In this document: piece by piece, positions 42,869-51,336 of the stretch | How positions within the stretch are numbered: position 1 is the first letter of the stretch | Layout: every line of letters starts with the position of its first letter | DNA from: UBA964 sp031382085 | GTDB taxonomy: Bacteria > Pseudomonadota > Gammaproteobacteria > Steroidobacterales > Steroidobacteraceae | Length of the DNA stretch: 64,000 nt | Direction: 5' to 3' | NCBI GenBank assembly: GCA_031382085.1 | Contig: JANMYM010000014.1 | Span: 41,620-105,619 of the forward strand | Notes under the pieces: model-generated | What the model was told of the DNA's origin: nothing | The model's database searches: none | Seen by the model: the letters and a program-made list of their open reading frames with translations, nothing else | Translations under genes and position numbers: made by a program

Positions 42869-44521
42869 CTAGCTGGCGCTAACCTGCAAGTCGAAACAGG
42901 TGTCACCGCGCGGCGCATTGCCGAGGTTACTGTATTCATAGACTTCGATCGCATACGTGCCAGCCGCGAGGCCGGTCACCGTGAGGGTCTCAGCCGCTGA
43001 CGCCGTGCCCTCGGCCAGGCCACGCTGCTGACCCGCGCTGTAAAGCGCAAGATCAGGATCGGAACCCGCCGGGCCGTTGCTCGCACGCACCGTGATGGCG
43101 CCGGGCGCGGTCAGATCGAATCGCAGGAACTTGCGATTACCCAGGCGGTTGTATGCGCCGTTAGCTGCAACCGAACAGACTGCCACGGTAGCGCCAGATG
43201 ACACGCTGCGGAAAATCGGCAGATTTCGCGCATCGCCACCATTGTTGGATTCGTTGGCGCCGAAATCATCCGTTATTGATACCAATTGCTGGGCGCCGGC
43301 GAGTGCATCGATCGCGCTCGCCTGCGCTGTGTTGCCGGCGCGCAGCGCACTGAGAAAGGGATAGATCGTGGTCAGCGCGCTGGTGCTGCGCATGCGCGTC
43401 GTCATCGCGGCATGCAGCGGCGCGAATCCCAGGCTGACCGTGTCGGCGCCATCGTTAGCATTGTCGAACAGGTCATACATGATCGATTGCACCGCGCCCT
43501 CATTGAAAGCGCCGGGAATCAAGCTGGCATTATTTTCTACGTTGATCGAAAAATCACGTTGCACACCACTCATGGTGAAGCTGTCGCGATACAGAGGATC
43601 GCCCTTGGCCATGGCCGAAAACGCGCTGCCCCAGCCTTCGGAAAAGGCGACGCGGTAGTCGAGTCGCAGGTTGGTGTCATGCGCGCCGCCGATGCTGTCG
43701 TCACGGGAAAACTGCTGCTGATAGTAGTGTCCCCATTCATGCGCCACGACGTGCTGGTCAAATTCGTCCGTGTCCGTGCCCGCATCGCCTAACACATAGA
43801 TCCGCGCCGGCGTGCCGGCATCGTAGAACGTGGTGCCGATGTTGCCGGACGCGCGCTGCGCGGCGACGCTGGCGGCGTTGCCGGTCGGCATCACCGGCCG
43901 GTTATTCGGGCTCCACATCATCCGCAGTTCCGGGAAGACCTGGCCGGGACTCGCGCCGAGGACCAACTGAAAGGCCTGGTAGACCGCGTCCAGCACCGAA
44001 AACGGCGCCGCCGAGCGCGCACTGCTGTAACCGCTGCCGCCCCAACCCGACGCAGCGTGCAGATTGCGCGTGATGGCGTTGCTGCCGGTATTGAATACGC
44101 TGCCATCCAGCGCATAGAGCGAATCGAAGTTGGTGTTGTCGCGGACCGTGAAATTCCAGCCAGGCGTCCCGCTGCGAAGCATCTCGGCGCGGACGCGCAC
44201 GAAAACGTCGATGTTAGCTTGGGCACTCAGGCTGTAGTTGCCCGCAGCATCGGTGAGGCCCGCGGCAAGGATACTGCCCCCCGGGCCGGCGATGATTTGC
44301 ACCGTCGCGCCCCGCACCGGCGCGACCGCCACGCGCGCGAAATCCAGCCCGGCGTCCGAGCCCATGCCGAACGGCACTTTGTCAAAGGTGACGCGGCCGC
44401 TGATCGTGACACTGGTGGCCGGCGCCGCGCTGCTGCCCGAGCCGCCGCCGCATCCACCGATCAGGATCACGGCCACCACCGCCGTCAGAATTCTCAGCAT
44501 CGCCCACGCTAACACGGCCAT
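42869..44521 (-). CDS. Secreted lipoprotein zinc metallopeptidase-like protein (HEWGH)
   Basis: A 550-residue lipoprotein; ATG 44521 or 44500 (residue 8) both give lipobox IGGC. A Gly/Ser linker leads to a carboxypeptidase-regulatory-like beta domain (about 35-110, GATVQIIAGPGGSILAAGLTDAAGNYSL). The middle carries HVVAHEWGHYYQQ, a zinc HExxH motif, with acidic VAFSEGWGSAF 45 residues later as the likely third ligand region. The C-terminal 120 residues resemble a bacterial prepeptidase C-terminal (PPC) domain (LRFDLTAPGAITVRASNGPAGSDPDLALY, GTYAIEVYEY). I cannot assign a MEROPS family. Upstream of, and probably co-transcribed with, the 42220-42840 lipoprotein. Confidence 0.78.
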   Translation of the reverse strand: MAVLAWAMLRILTAVVAVILIGGCGGGSGSSAAPATSVTISGRVTFDKVPFGMGSDAGLDFARVAVAPVRGATVQIIAGPGGSILAAGLTDAAGNYSLSAQANIDVFVRVRAEMLRSGTPGWNFTVRDNTNFDSLYALDGSVFNTGSNAITRNLHAASGWGGSGYSSARSAAPFSVLDAVYQAFQLVLGASPGQVFPELRMMWSPNNRPVMPTGNAASVAAQRASGNIGTTFYDAGTPARIYVLGDAGTDTDEFDQHVVAHEWGHYYQQQFSRDDSIGGAHDTNLRLDYRVAFSEGWGSAFSAMAKGDPLYRDSFTMSGVQRDFSINVENNASLIPGAFNEGAVQSIMYDLFDNANDGADTVSLGFAPLHAAMTTRMRSTSALTTIYPFLSALRAGNTAQASAIDALAGAQQLVSITDDFGANESNNGGDARNLPIFRSVSSGATVAVCSVAANGAYNRLGNRKFLRFDLTAPGAITVRASNGPAGSDPDLALYSAGQQRGLAEGTASAAETLTVTGLAAGTYAIEVYEYSNLGNAPRGDTCFDLQVSAS

Positions 44522-44579
44522 TCGCGCTGCTTCTGGCAGCGGCTCACAGTGCTGCGGGCCTGATTTAACCTATTCGGAT

Positions 44580-45569
44580 CTATCCCATTCGGAACAGGGG
44601 CGGGTCGTCGACCAGCGCCATTTGCTCGCGCAGCTCCTGCAGGTGTGATTCCCAGAATCGTGAGTCCGCAAAACCGGGAAAGGCGCGTGGAAACGCCGGG
44701 TCCTGCCAGCGCGCCGCGATCCAGCCAGCGTGATGAATGATGCGCAGCGCACGCAGCGGTTCGATCAGGCGCAATTCCCGATAGTCGAAGGCCCGGAATT
44801 CCTCGTAGCCCTCCAGCAAGCGATCCAGATTGGCGCGTTGCTCCGGCGCCTCACCGCCTAACAACATCCACAGGTCCTGGATCGCCGGACCCTGCAGGCA
44901 GTCATCCAGATCGACGAAAGTGGGTATGCCATCCCGCAGCAGCAGATTGCCGAGATGGCAGTCGCCATGCAGGCGCAGCGATTGATAGCCCTGCAGGTCG
45001 TCAAATGCTGCCGCAACTCGCCGCAGCAACTCATCGGTCAGGCCGCCGTAGGCCTGCGCAAGGTCTGGCGGCAGCATGCCGCTCGCCAGCACCTGGGCGC
45101 GCGGCCGGCGCCCGAGCCAGTCGGCCGTCAGCGCCGGACGGGTCGTGAATTTCTGCCGCTGCCCTAACAGATGCACCCGGGCTAACAAACGCCCCAGGAT
45201 GACCAGCACGTCCGGGCTGTCGAGATCGAACGCGCGGCCCGCACAGAACGGAAACACCGCGTAACGAAACCCGGCATGCCGCAGCAGCGTCGCGCCGTCG
45301 ATTGTTTTGGGCGCGACCACCGGCAGTTCGGCCGCGGCCAGCTCCTGGGCGAATCCATGCTCCTCCAGAATCTGTGCGTCAGTCCAGCGTTCGGGCCGGT
45401 AAAACTTGAGAACCCACCAACCCTCGCTACTGCCGACCTGATAGACCCGGTTTTCGTAGCTGTTGAGCGCGAACAGACGCGCATCGGGATCGAGCCCGGC
45501 GACATCGAGGGCATCCAGTACCGTATCCGGAGTCAAAGATGCAAAGGGTCTTGGGCCGAAGCGGGACAT
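44580..45569 (-). CDS. srkA: Stress response kinase A (RdoA/YihE-like)
   Basis: A 329-residue Ser/Thr-type kinase of the choline-kinase-like fold. ALNSYENRVYQVGSSEGWWVLKFYRPERW is the N-terminal ATP region with its Lys, LHGDCHLGNLLLRDG holds the catalytic Asp/Asn, and FVDLDDCLQGPAIQDLWMLL the metal-binding Asp; all are hallmarks of SrkA, which protects against stress-induced death. Size matches E. coli SrkA (328). It is divergent from galE with a 40-bp gap, so the promoters overlap. Confidence 0.93.
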   Translation of the reverse strand: MSRFGPRPFASLTPDTVLDALDVAGLDPDARLFALNSYENRVYQVGSSEGWWVLKFYRPERWTDAQILEEHGFAQELAAAELPVVAPKTIDGATLLRHAGFRYAVFPFCAGRAFDLDSPDVLVILGRLLARVHLLGQRQKFTTRPALTADWLGRRPRAQVLASGMLPPDLAQAYGGLTDELLRRVAAAFDDLQGYQSLRLHGDCHLGNLLLRDGIPTFVDLDDCLQGPAIQDLWMLLGGEAPEQRANLDRLLEGYEEFRAFDYRELRLIEPLRALRIIHHAGWIAARWQDPAFPRAFPGFADSRFWESHLQELREQMALVDDPPLFRMG

Positions 45570-45609
45570 AATTCACAGAGGCGTAAGGGTCAACCGGTAT
45601 GATAAGAAT

Positions 45610-46611
45610 ATGATCCAGCCTAGCATTCTCGTCACCGGCGGCGCCGGCTATATCGGCAGCCATGTTGTCCTGCAGTTGCGTCAACGCGGCGCGCAGGTCG
45701 TCGTCATCGATGACCTGTCGAAGGGCTTTCGCCAGGCCGTGTTAGATACGCCGCTGGTGGTTGGCAATGTCGGCGACCGGACCCTGCTCGGCGCTGTGTT
45801 CGAGGAATACAACGTCGAGACCGTGATGCATTTCGCGGCACATACCATCGTGCCCGAATCGGTCGCTGATCCGCTCAAGTACTACGGCAACAACACCTGC
45901 TGCACGCGTAACCTGCTCGAAGTCTGCGTCGCGCATGGCATCAGGAAATTCGTGTTCTCGTCCACCGCCGCCGTCTACGGCATGGCGCCTTCCGGGGTCG
46001 TTGCCGAAGATGCGCCGATGGCGCCGATCAACGCCTACGGTACCTCGAAGCTGATGTCCGAATGGATGCTGCGGGACACGGCCGCGGCCACCGGCCTGCG
46101 CTACGTGGCGCTACGCTATTTCAACGTCGCCGGATCGGACCCCGAGGGCCGCATCGGATGCTCGACGCCGAACGCAACCCTGCTGGTCAAGGTGGCATGC
46201 GAGGCGATGGTCGGCAAGCGCGATTATGTGTCGATCTACGGCACCGACTACGACACCAAGGATGGCACCGGCGTGCGTGATTACATCCACGTGCACGACC
46301 TTGCGACCGCGCATATCCAGGCGCTCGACTATCTGGACGGCGGCGCTTCCTCGAGCACCCTGAATGTGGGCTATGGACACGGCTTCTCAGTGCGCGAAGT
46401 TCTCGACAGTGTGCAGCGGGTGGGCGGCAAGAAGCTGCAAGTTCGCGAACAACCGCGGCGCGCTGGCGACCCCGCGATCCTGATCAGCAAGGCCGACCGG
46501 ATCCGCGCGGTTCTGGGCTGGAAGCCGCAACTCGACAACCTGGACCGCATCGTTGAAACGTCACTCAAATGGGAAAAGAAGGCCCTTGCGAGTCCCTGGC
46601 AGAACAACTGA
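45610..46611 (+). CDS. galE: UDP-glucose 4-epimerase
   Basis: A 333-residue extended short-chain dehydrogenase that interconverts UDP-glucose and UDP-galactose for envelope polysaccharide. ILVTGGAGYIGSHVVLQL is the NAD site, FSSTAAVYG carries the catalytic Ser and AYGTSKLMSE the Tyr/Lys pair. ATG at 45610 matches the family start (MIQPSILVTGG); the frame continues upstream only through the srkA region. Length is normal. A histidine kinase follows 29 bases later, so partial co-transcription is possible. Confidence 0.95.
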   Translation: MIQPSILVTGGAGYIGSHVVLQLRQRGAQVVVIDDLSKGFRQAVLDTPLVVGNVGDRTLLGAVFEEYNVETVMHFAAHTIVPESVADPLKYYGNNTCCTRNLLEVCVAHGIRKFVFSSTAAVYGMAPSGVVAEDAPMAPINAYGTSKLMSEWMLRDTAAATGLRYVALRYFNVAGSDPEGRIGCSTPNATLLVKVACEAMVGKRDYVSIYGTDYDTKDGTGVRDYIHVHDLATAHIQALDYLDGGASSSTLNVGYGHGFSVREVLDSVQRVGGKKLQVREQPRRAGDPAILISKADRIRAVLGWKPQLDNLDRIVETSLKWEKKALASPWQNN

Positions 46612-46640
46612 GCCCAATTAGCAGGCAATAACTTACTAGA

Positions 46641-48110
46641 ATGGCAGCCGTGAAATGGCTGCGCCCCAAATCGCTCAGTGGCCTGATGCTCCTGGGCCTG
46701 ACCCTGATCGCAGTGCCGCTGCTGATCGCGATCCTGACCGCCGCGATCCAGATGCGCGAACTGACACTGGCCAGCCAGGAACTGGTGCGCCAGAGCGTCC
46801 AGAACACGCGCCTCACGCACGACCTCGAAAACCTGATTGCCGCGAACGAGCGCACCACTCGCCTCTACCAGGTCCTGGGCGATCGTCGCCTGCTGGAAGT
46901 GCTGCGCCGCAATAGCAACGACATCACGGCATCCAGTCAGGCACTGCGGGGCCCGGCCCCAAGTGCTGAAAATAACGCGCTCCTCAATCAGCTCGATGAT
47001 CTGCAGGCGAAACGCCGCTCCAATGCGATTGCCTCGGGCAATCCGGCGGCTCTGGTCGACAACCTCGGGCGGCTGCAGGATCTGGCCGCCGTGGCACGCA
47101 AGCTAACCGATCTCGGCAACCGCACCACCGATGCGGCCCTTCGTCAGCTGCAGGAGCGTGCCGAACGCGCCCGCACCCAGCTCGCGTGGCAGGCCGCGCT
47201 GCTGGCGCCGCTGATCATCCTGGCCGTGATATTGCTGACCTTGTTCGTGGCCCGGCCGCTGGGCCAGATCGACCGCGCCATCAGCGAACTGGGGCGCGGC
47301 GACTTCTCGCGCGAGATCACGGTCAAAGGACCCTCGGATCTTGAGCGCCTGGGTGGCCAGCTGGAATGGCTGCGCCTGCGGCTGGGCGAACTGGCGGAGG
47401 AACGATCGCGGTTTTTGCGACACATGTCACACGAGCTCAAGACCCCGCTGGCGAACATCCGCGAGGGTACGGATCTACTGCTGGAAGGCGCTGTAGGGAC
47501 ATTGGCGACCGCCCAACATGAGGTCGCCAGCATCCTGCGCGATAACGCCCTGAGGCTGCAGCGGCTGATAGAGAACCTCCTGTCCTATACCGCCTGGCAG
47601 AGCCAGAACAGCCGCCTGGAACTGGGTGATTTCCCGATCCGGCCGCTGATCAAGCAGGTGCTGGAGAACCAACAGCTGACGATGCTGTCTCAGAGGCTGA
47701 GGCTCGAGGTCAAGGCCGACGACGTGCAGTTAACCGCGGACCGCACCAAGCTGCGCTTGATTATCGACAATCTATTGTCCAACGCGATCAAGTATTCGCC
47801 CAAGGGCGGTACCATATATATCGAGGCCCGTGCCGAGGCAGATGCCTGGACACTGGAGGTGGCCGACAGCGGCGGCGGTATACGACCCGCCGAGCGAGAG
47901 CGGATTTTCGATGCGTTTTATACCGGCCGAGGCGCCCCCGCAGGCAGCCTGCGCGGCACTGGCATCGGTCTGTCGGTGGTGATGGAATTTGTCAATGCAC
48001 ACGGCGGCACCATTGAATTGCTGGATGGAAAATACCCGGGCGCGCATTTCCGTATCCGCATGCCCATACGAACCAAGGTCGCCAGTGAAGCGCACAAGAC
48101 GGCTGCCTGA
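46641..48110 (+). CDS. glrK: GlrK/QseE-like sensor histidine kinase
   Basis: A 489-residue inner-membrane kinase. Helix 1 (about 13-35), a periplasmic helical region (36-180), helix 2 (about 182-204), HAMP (205-255), HisKA with His264 in HMSHELKTPLANIREGTDLL, and HATPase with NLLSNAIKYSPKGG, DSGGGI and GTGIGLSVV. Gene order with a coiled-coil lipoprotein and NtrC-type regulator matches glrK-qseG-glrR of enterobacteria, which senses envelope stress and drives small-RNA control of GlmS. The kinase is intact. The assignment rests on synteny and domain layout. Confidence 0.85.
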   Translation: MAAVKWLRPKSLSGLMLLGLTLIAVPLLIAILTAAIQMRELTLASQELVRQSVQNTRLTHDLENLIAANERTTRLYQVLGDRRLLEVLRRNSNDITASSQALRGPAPSAENNALLNQLDDLQAKRRSNAIASGNPAALVDNLGRLQDLAAVARKLTDLGNRTTDAALRQLQERAERARTQLAWQAALLAPLIILAVILLTLFVARPLGQIDRAISELGRGDFSREITVKGPSDLERLGGQLEWLRLRLGELAEERSRFLRHMSHELKTPLANIREGTDLLLEGAVGTLATAQHEVASILRDNALRLQRLIENLLSYTAWQSQNSRLELGDFPIRPLIKQVLENQQLTMLSQRLRLEVKADDVQLTADRTKLRLIIDNLLSNAIKYSPKGGTIYIEARAEADAWTLEVADSGGGIRPAERERIFDAFYTGRGAPAGSLRGTGIGLSVVMEFVNAHGGTIELLDGKYPGAHFRIRMPIRTKVASEAHKTAA

Positions 48111-48702
48111 TTTCGTCCTGTTGTTAGGCTTTGCACTCGCAGGAACAGCCTGTGGCAGCCTTGGCAAGCAGGCACCGCGTGATCCGTTAGGCGATCGCGG
48201 TGTCGCGGCGGTCGAACGCTCGGCCAACCCGCCGGCGTTGACGCAACACCTCGAAGCCATCCAGAAACTGCTGGCCGCCGAGCCGGTCGCGCAAGGCGAG
48301 CTGCTGGACAATGCGCGCCGCGACGCCGAGTCGAGCCGGCTCGCCAGCGCGCGCCTCAGGCACGCACTGCTGTTAGCAACCTCGGGTCACGCGGGATTCG
48401 ATGCCGTGGCCGCGGTGGTCATCCTGCGCGACGTGCTCGCGGCACCGGCCACCCTCCCGCCCGCCGAGCGGGCCCTCGCGATGGTCGAGCTGCAACGAAT
48501 TACCAACGGCGCGGACCTGAGCAGCGAGAACCAGAGGCTACGACAGCAGCTCGATCGAATGGAAAAAGATCAGCTCGCGAGCGTCAATCGCAAACTGCAG
48601 GCCGAGACTGACGAAAACGCGCGCCTGCGCAAGGCGCTCGATGAGGCGCGCGCAAAGCTCGATGCAATCGGCAAAATCGAAACCGGTGACCACAGACGAT
48701 GA
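48085..48702 (+). CDS. qseG: QseG-like coiled-coil lipoprotein
   Basis: A 205-residue lipoprotein. GTG 48085 follows AAGG and gives a signal with lipobox GTAC (VLLLGFALAGTAC); it overlaps the kinase 3' end by 26 bases. The C-terminal 55 residues are a heptad-rich coiled coil (SENQRLRQQLDRMEKDQL, DENARLRKALDEARAKLD). In enterobacteria QseG is an outer-membrane lipoprotein that binds and activates the kinase; the same role is inferred here. Its stop overlaps the regulator start (ATGATG at 48699). Confidence 0.8.
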   Translation: MKRTRRLPDFVLLLGFALAGTACGSLGKQAPRDPLGDRGVAAVERSANPPALTQHLEAIQKLLAAEPVAQGELLDNARRDAESSRLASARLRHALLLATSGHAGFDAVAAVVILRDVLAAPATLPPAERALAMVELQRITNGADLSSENQRLRQQLDRMEKDQLASVNRKLQAETDENARLRKALDEARAKLDAIGKIETGDHRR

Positions 48703-50081
48703 TGACCCCCAGACCCAGTCCTGATGCCGGCATCGACGGCGGCAAACCGGCCGCCGCCAGTGCGGCACGCATCCTGGTGGTCGATGACGACCCGGGACTG
48801 CTGCGCCTGCTGACCATCCGCTTGCGCGCCGAAAACTACAACGTGGAAGCGGTGGATAACGGCCCAGCCGCCCTCGCCGCCGCCGGGCGCTTCCGCCCCG
48901 ACCTCGTGATTTCAGATCTGCGCATGGAACCCATGGACGGCATTGCACTGTTGCGCGAAATGCAGAATCGCTGGCCCGGCGTGAAGGTCATCCTGCTAAC
49001 GGCGCATGGCAGCATCCCGGACGCCGTCCAGGCCACGCAGCAAGGCGCATTTTCGTTCCTGACCAAGCCGGTCGAGAAACAGGAATTGCTGACGCACGTC
49101 GAAAAAGCGCTGCGCGTGTCCGGCTTCGCAGCTAACACCGAGGACTGGCGCTCGGACATCGTCACGCGCTCGCCGCTGTTGGAAGAAAAGCTGGCGCTCG
49201 CACACATGGTTGCGGGCACCGACACCCGCGTGCTCATCACGGGTGAGAGCGGCACCGGCAAGGAACTCATAGCGCGCGCGATTCACAAGGCAAGTGCGCG
49301 GCGCGCGGCGCCCTTCGTGGTCGTCAATTGCGGCGCCCTGAAGGAAGAAACCCTGGAAGTTGAATTATTCGGCAGCCGCGGCGACACCTCCGAGGCGCAG
49401 AAAGGCGCGTTCCGCGCCGCCGACGGTGGCAGCCTGCTGCTGAACCAGGTGACCGAGATGCCTGTGAAACTGCAGGTGAAGCTGTTGCGCGTGCTGCATG
49501 AGAACGCGATCCGGCCGGTCGGCAGCAACGAATCCATCCCCGTCAATGTTCGGGTGCTGGCGAGCAGCCAGCAGGACGTCACCACCGCCATCATTGCCGG
49601 CCAGTTCCGCGAGGATCTCTACTATCGCCTCAACGTCGTGCACATCGAGCTGCCGCCACTGCATAAACGGCGCGAGGACATCCCGCTGCTGGTCGCACAC
49701 TTCCTGGCCGAGATCGCGCGCGACAGTGGTTCGCGCCGGATTTTTGCGCCCGAGGCGATCGAGTTGTTAGCTACCGCCAACTGGCCGGGCAACGTTCGCC
49801 AGTTGATGAACGTGGTGCATCAGGCCGTTGCGACCGCGCAGTCGCCGGTGATCCCGGTCGAGGTGCTGCAGCCCGCGTTGAGCGGCAACGCCGGCCGGCT
49901 CGCATCCTTTGACGATGCGCGCGATGAATTCACGCGCAATTATCTCGCCCAGCTGCTGCAGATCACCGGCGGCAACGTCAGCCACGCCGCGCGCCTCGCG
50001 AAGCGCAACCGCACCGATTTCTACAAGCTTCTGTCCCGGCATCAGTTGCTGCCGGATGACTTCAAGGGCGGCAAGGCCTGA
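48699..50081 (+). CDS. glrR: GlrR/QseF-like NtrC-family response regulator with degenerate AAA+ domain
   Basis: A 460-residue regulator: receiver (about 23-138, Asp73 in ISDLRM, Lys123), AAA+ domain (157-390) and Fis-type HTH (about 403-450, ITGGNVSHAARLAKRNRTDFY). Walker A (GESGTGKE, 182-189) and the arginine finger region REDLYYRLN are intact, but Walker B reads SLLLNQV in place of TLFLDEI (Asp to Asn249, Glu to Gln250). The GAFTGA sigma-54 loop is absent: ELFG is followed by SRGDTSEAQKGAFRAADGG, about four residues short. The expected role, driving sigma-54 transcription by ATP hydrolysis, is therefore doubtful. It may act as a sigma-54-independent regulator, as TyrR and HupR do. Confidence 0.9.
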   Translation: MMTPRPSPDAGIDGGKPAAASAARILVVDDDPGLLRLLTIRLRAENYNVEAVDNGPAALAAAGRFRPDLVISDLRMEPMDGIALLREMQNRWPGVKVILLTAHGSIPDAVQATQQGAFSFLTKPVEKQELLTHVEKALRVSGFAANTEDWRSDIVTRSPLLEEKLALAHMVAGTDTRVLITGESGTGKELIARAIHKASARRAAPFVVVNCGALKEETLEVELFGSRGDTSEAQKGAFRAADGGSLLLNQVTEMPVKLQVKLLRVLHENAIRPVGSNESIPVNVRVLASSQQDVTTAIIAGQFREDLYYRLNVVHIELPPLHKRREDIPLLVAHFLAEIARDSGSRRIFAPEAIELLATANWPGNVRQLMNVVHQAVATAQSPVIPVEVLQPALSGNAGRLASFDDARDEFTRNYLAQLLQITGGNVSHAARLAKRNRTDFYKLLSRHQLLPDDFKGGKA

Positions 50082-50092
50082 CGATCGCGCTT

Positions 50093-50372
50093 GACCGACG
50101 CGAACTCTGCGATCGACGGGCGAGCGCGATGGCCACGGCCGAGCGGCGAATGGGCAGCGGCTCGGGCGCGCGGTCAGCGCAAACTTAGTGCCATGCGCGC
50201 AACTTGGGAAAAGATCCTGTGAGGAACGTTTGCGCCCGCGCGCCTGAGCGAACGCGCAAGATCGCGCGTGAGTCTGCGAGCCGCGATCTTGCAAGCGCGC
50301 CGCCCTTTGAGCCGCGCGGCCGTGGCCATCGCGCTTGACCGTCGATCACGAGTTGACGTGTCGACCCGCTCG
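50093..50372. repeat. Element B2: second copy of the B-element core
   Basis: About 280 bp closely matching 34742-35030, in the same orientation and again between convergent genes. The subterminal inverted arms (GCGATGGCCACGGCCGAGCGG left and its near-complement right) and the central GCAAGATCGCG/CGCGATCTTGC hairpin are kept. The 8-base tandem repeat is reduced, and the outer 13-bp inverted repeats of B1 are missing. It begins 12 bases after glrR and ends at the stop codon of the next gene. Confidence 0.72.
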
Positions 50373-51050
50373 CTAGAAGGTCTTGGAAACCTCGGGCGAC
50401 TTGTCGCTCTCAAGACCCGCCGCATCATAGGCCGAGATCGAAAAATACCAGGTGCCGATGCTGAGCCCCGTCACCGTGTAACGCGTGTTAGGCGCGCCGG
50501 CGACATCGATGACGCGGGAATAGCTGCCTGGCGCCTGGCCGACAAAGATCTTGTAGCCCGAGAGATTCACGAGCGGCGTGCCATCGATGCGCTGTGTAGG
50601 CGCCGCCCAGGACAGCGTCGCACTCTTGTCGTTTGCAACGACCGGCCCGGTTGTGACATCCACCGAAAACGACGGCAGATTGGCCGTGGCCTTGCCGTCC
50701 GTGACGCCGATCGTCACGTTCAGGAAGCTACCGGCCTCGGCAGCTGTCGGCGTGCCCGTCAGGGCGCCGGTCGTCGTGTTGAAGGCCGCCCAGGCGGGCT
50801 TGTTGGCAATGGTGAAGGTGAGCGCATCGCCGTCGGGATCGGATGCGGTCGGCGTGAAGGAGTACGCGATGTCCACCTGCACCGCGGTGGGTGGACTGCC
50901 GGAAATCGTCGGGGCTTTGTTGGCAGTCGCTGCGGTGTTGCCATTCAGCTGACTGGCCGTTGCCTTGATGGACCCGTCGCCCCAGGAACATGCACCTAAC
51001 AATGTCACCACTAACACCACTAACAGGTGTCTGCTCTGCAATCCCGACAC
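50373..51050 (-). CDS. Lipoprotein with cadherin-like/He_PIG and fibronectin III domains
   Basis: A 225-residue lipoprotein. GTG 51050 is chosen because TGAGGT lies just upstream and the lipobox LLGAC follows (VSGLQSRHLLVVLVVTLLGAC); an ATG at 51089 lacks a ribosome site. Residues about 35-125 are a putative Ig domain (APTISGSPPTAVQVDIAYSF, FNTTTGALTGTPTAAEAGSF), and 130-225 a fibronectin type III domain (TLSWAAPTQRIDGTPLVNLSGYKIF, WYFSISAYDAAGLESDKS). Likely a surface or periplasmic binding protein. The 286 bp on its upstream side holds no gene I can support. Confidence 0.8.
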   Translation of the reverse strand: MSGLQSRHLLVVLVVTLLGACSWGDGSIKATASQLNGNTAATANKAPTISGSPPTAVQVDIAYSFTPTASDPDGDALTFTIANKPAWAAFNTTTGALTGTPTAAEAGSFLNVTIGVTDGKATANLPSFSVDVTTGPVVANDKSATLSWAAPTQRIDGTPLVNLSGYKIFVGQAPGSYSRVIDVAGAPNTRYTVTGLSIGTWYFSISAYDAAGLESDKSPEVSKTF

Positions 51051-51336
51051 GTTTACCTCACGCTGTTTGAAGGCCTTCAGGAGAAACATCAGGCCGATCC
51101 AACTACAAGCAAGCGAGTTCTGAATTTCGCGTCACCGGGCTGTCAGTCCCAGGAGATGGGCAGCGCGCACTTCAGGTCGTCACCAACGACCCGACTATGG
51201 AGGAAAAGAAACTGTTTGGTAATGTCTCAAATTGACGACTGTGAGACTTGCAGCCGCGATGCCGATCACATTCCAGACCATCAATCGGCTGCCGGGAGTC
51301 ATTGAACTATTCGCTCAACATAATGCCGCGGCTGAG

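Noticed and set aside
51051..51336. Gap between the Ig-domain lipoprotein and the NRPS, with a 92-codon plus-strand frame at 51027-51305
   Set aside because: The frame starts within the lipoprotein leader and has no motif or ribosome site. I see no gene, repeat or clear terminator here.
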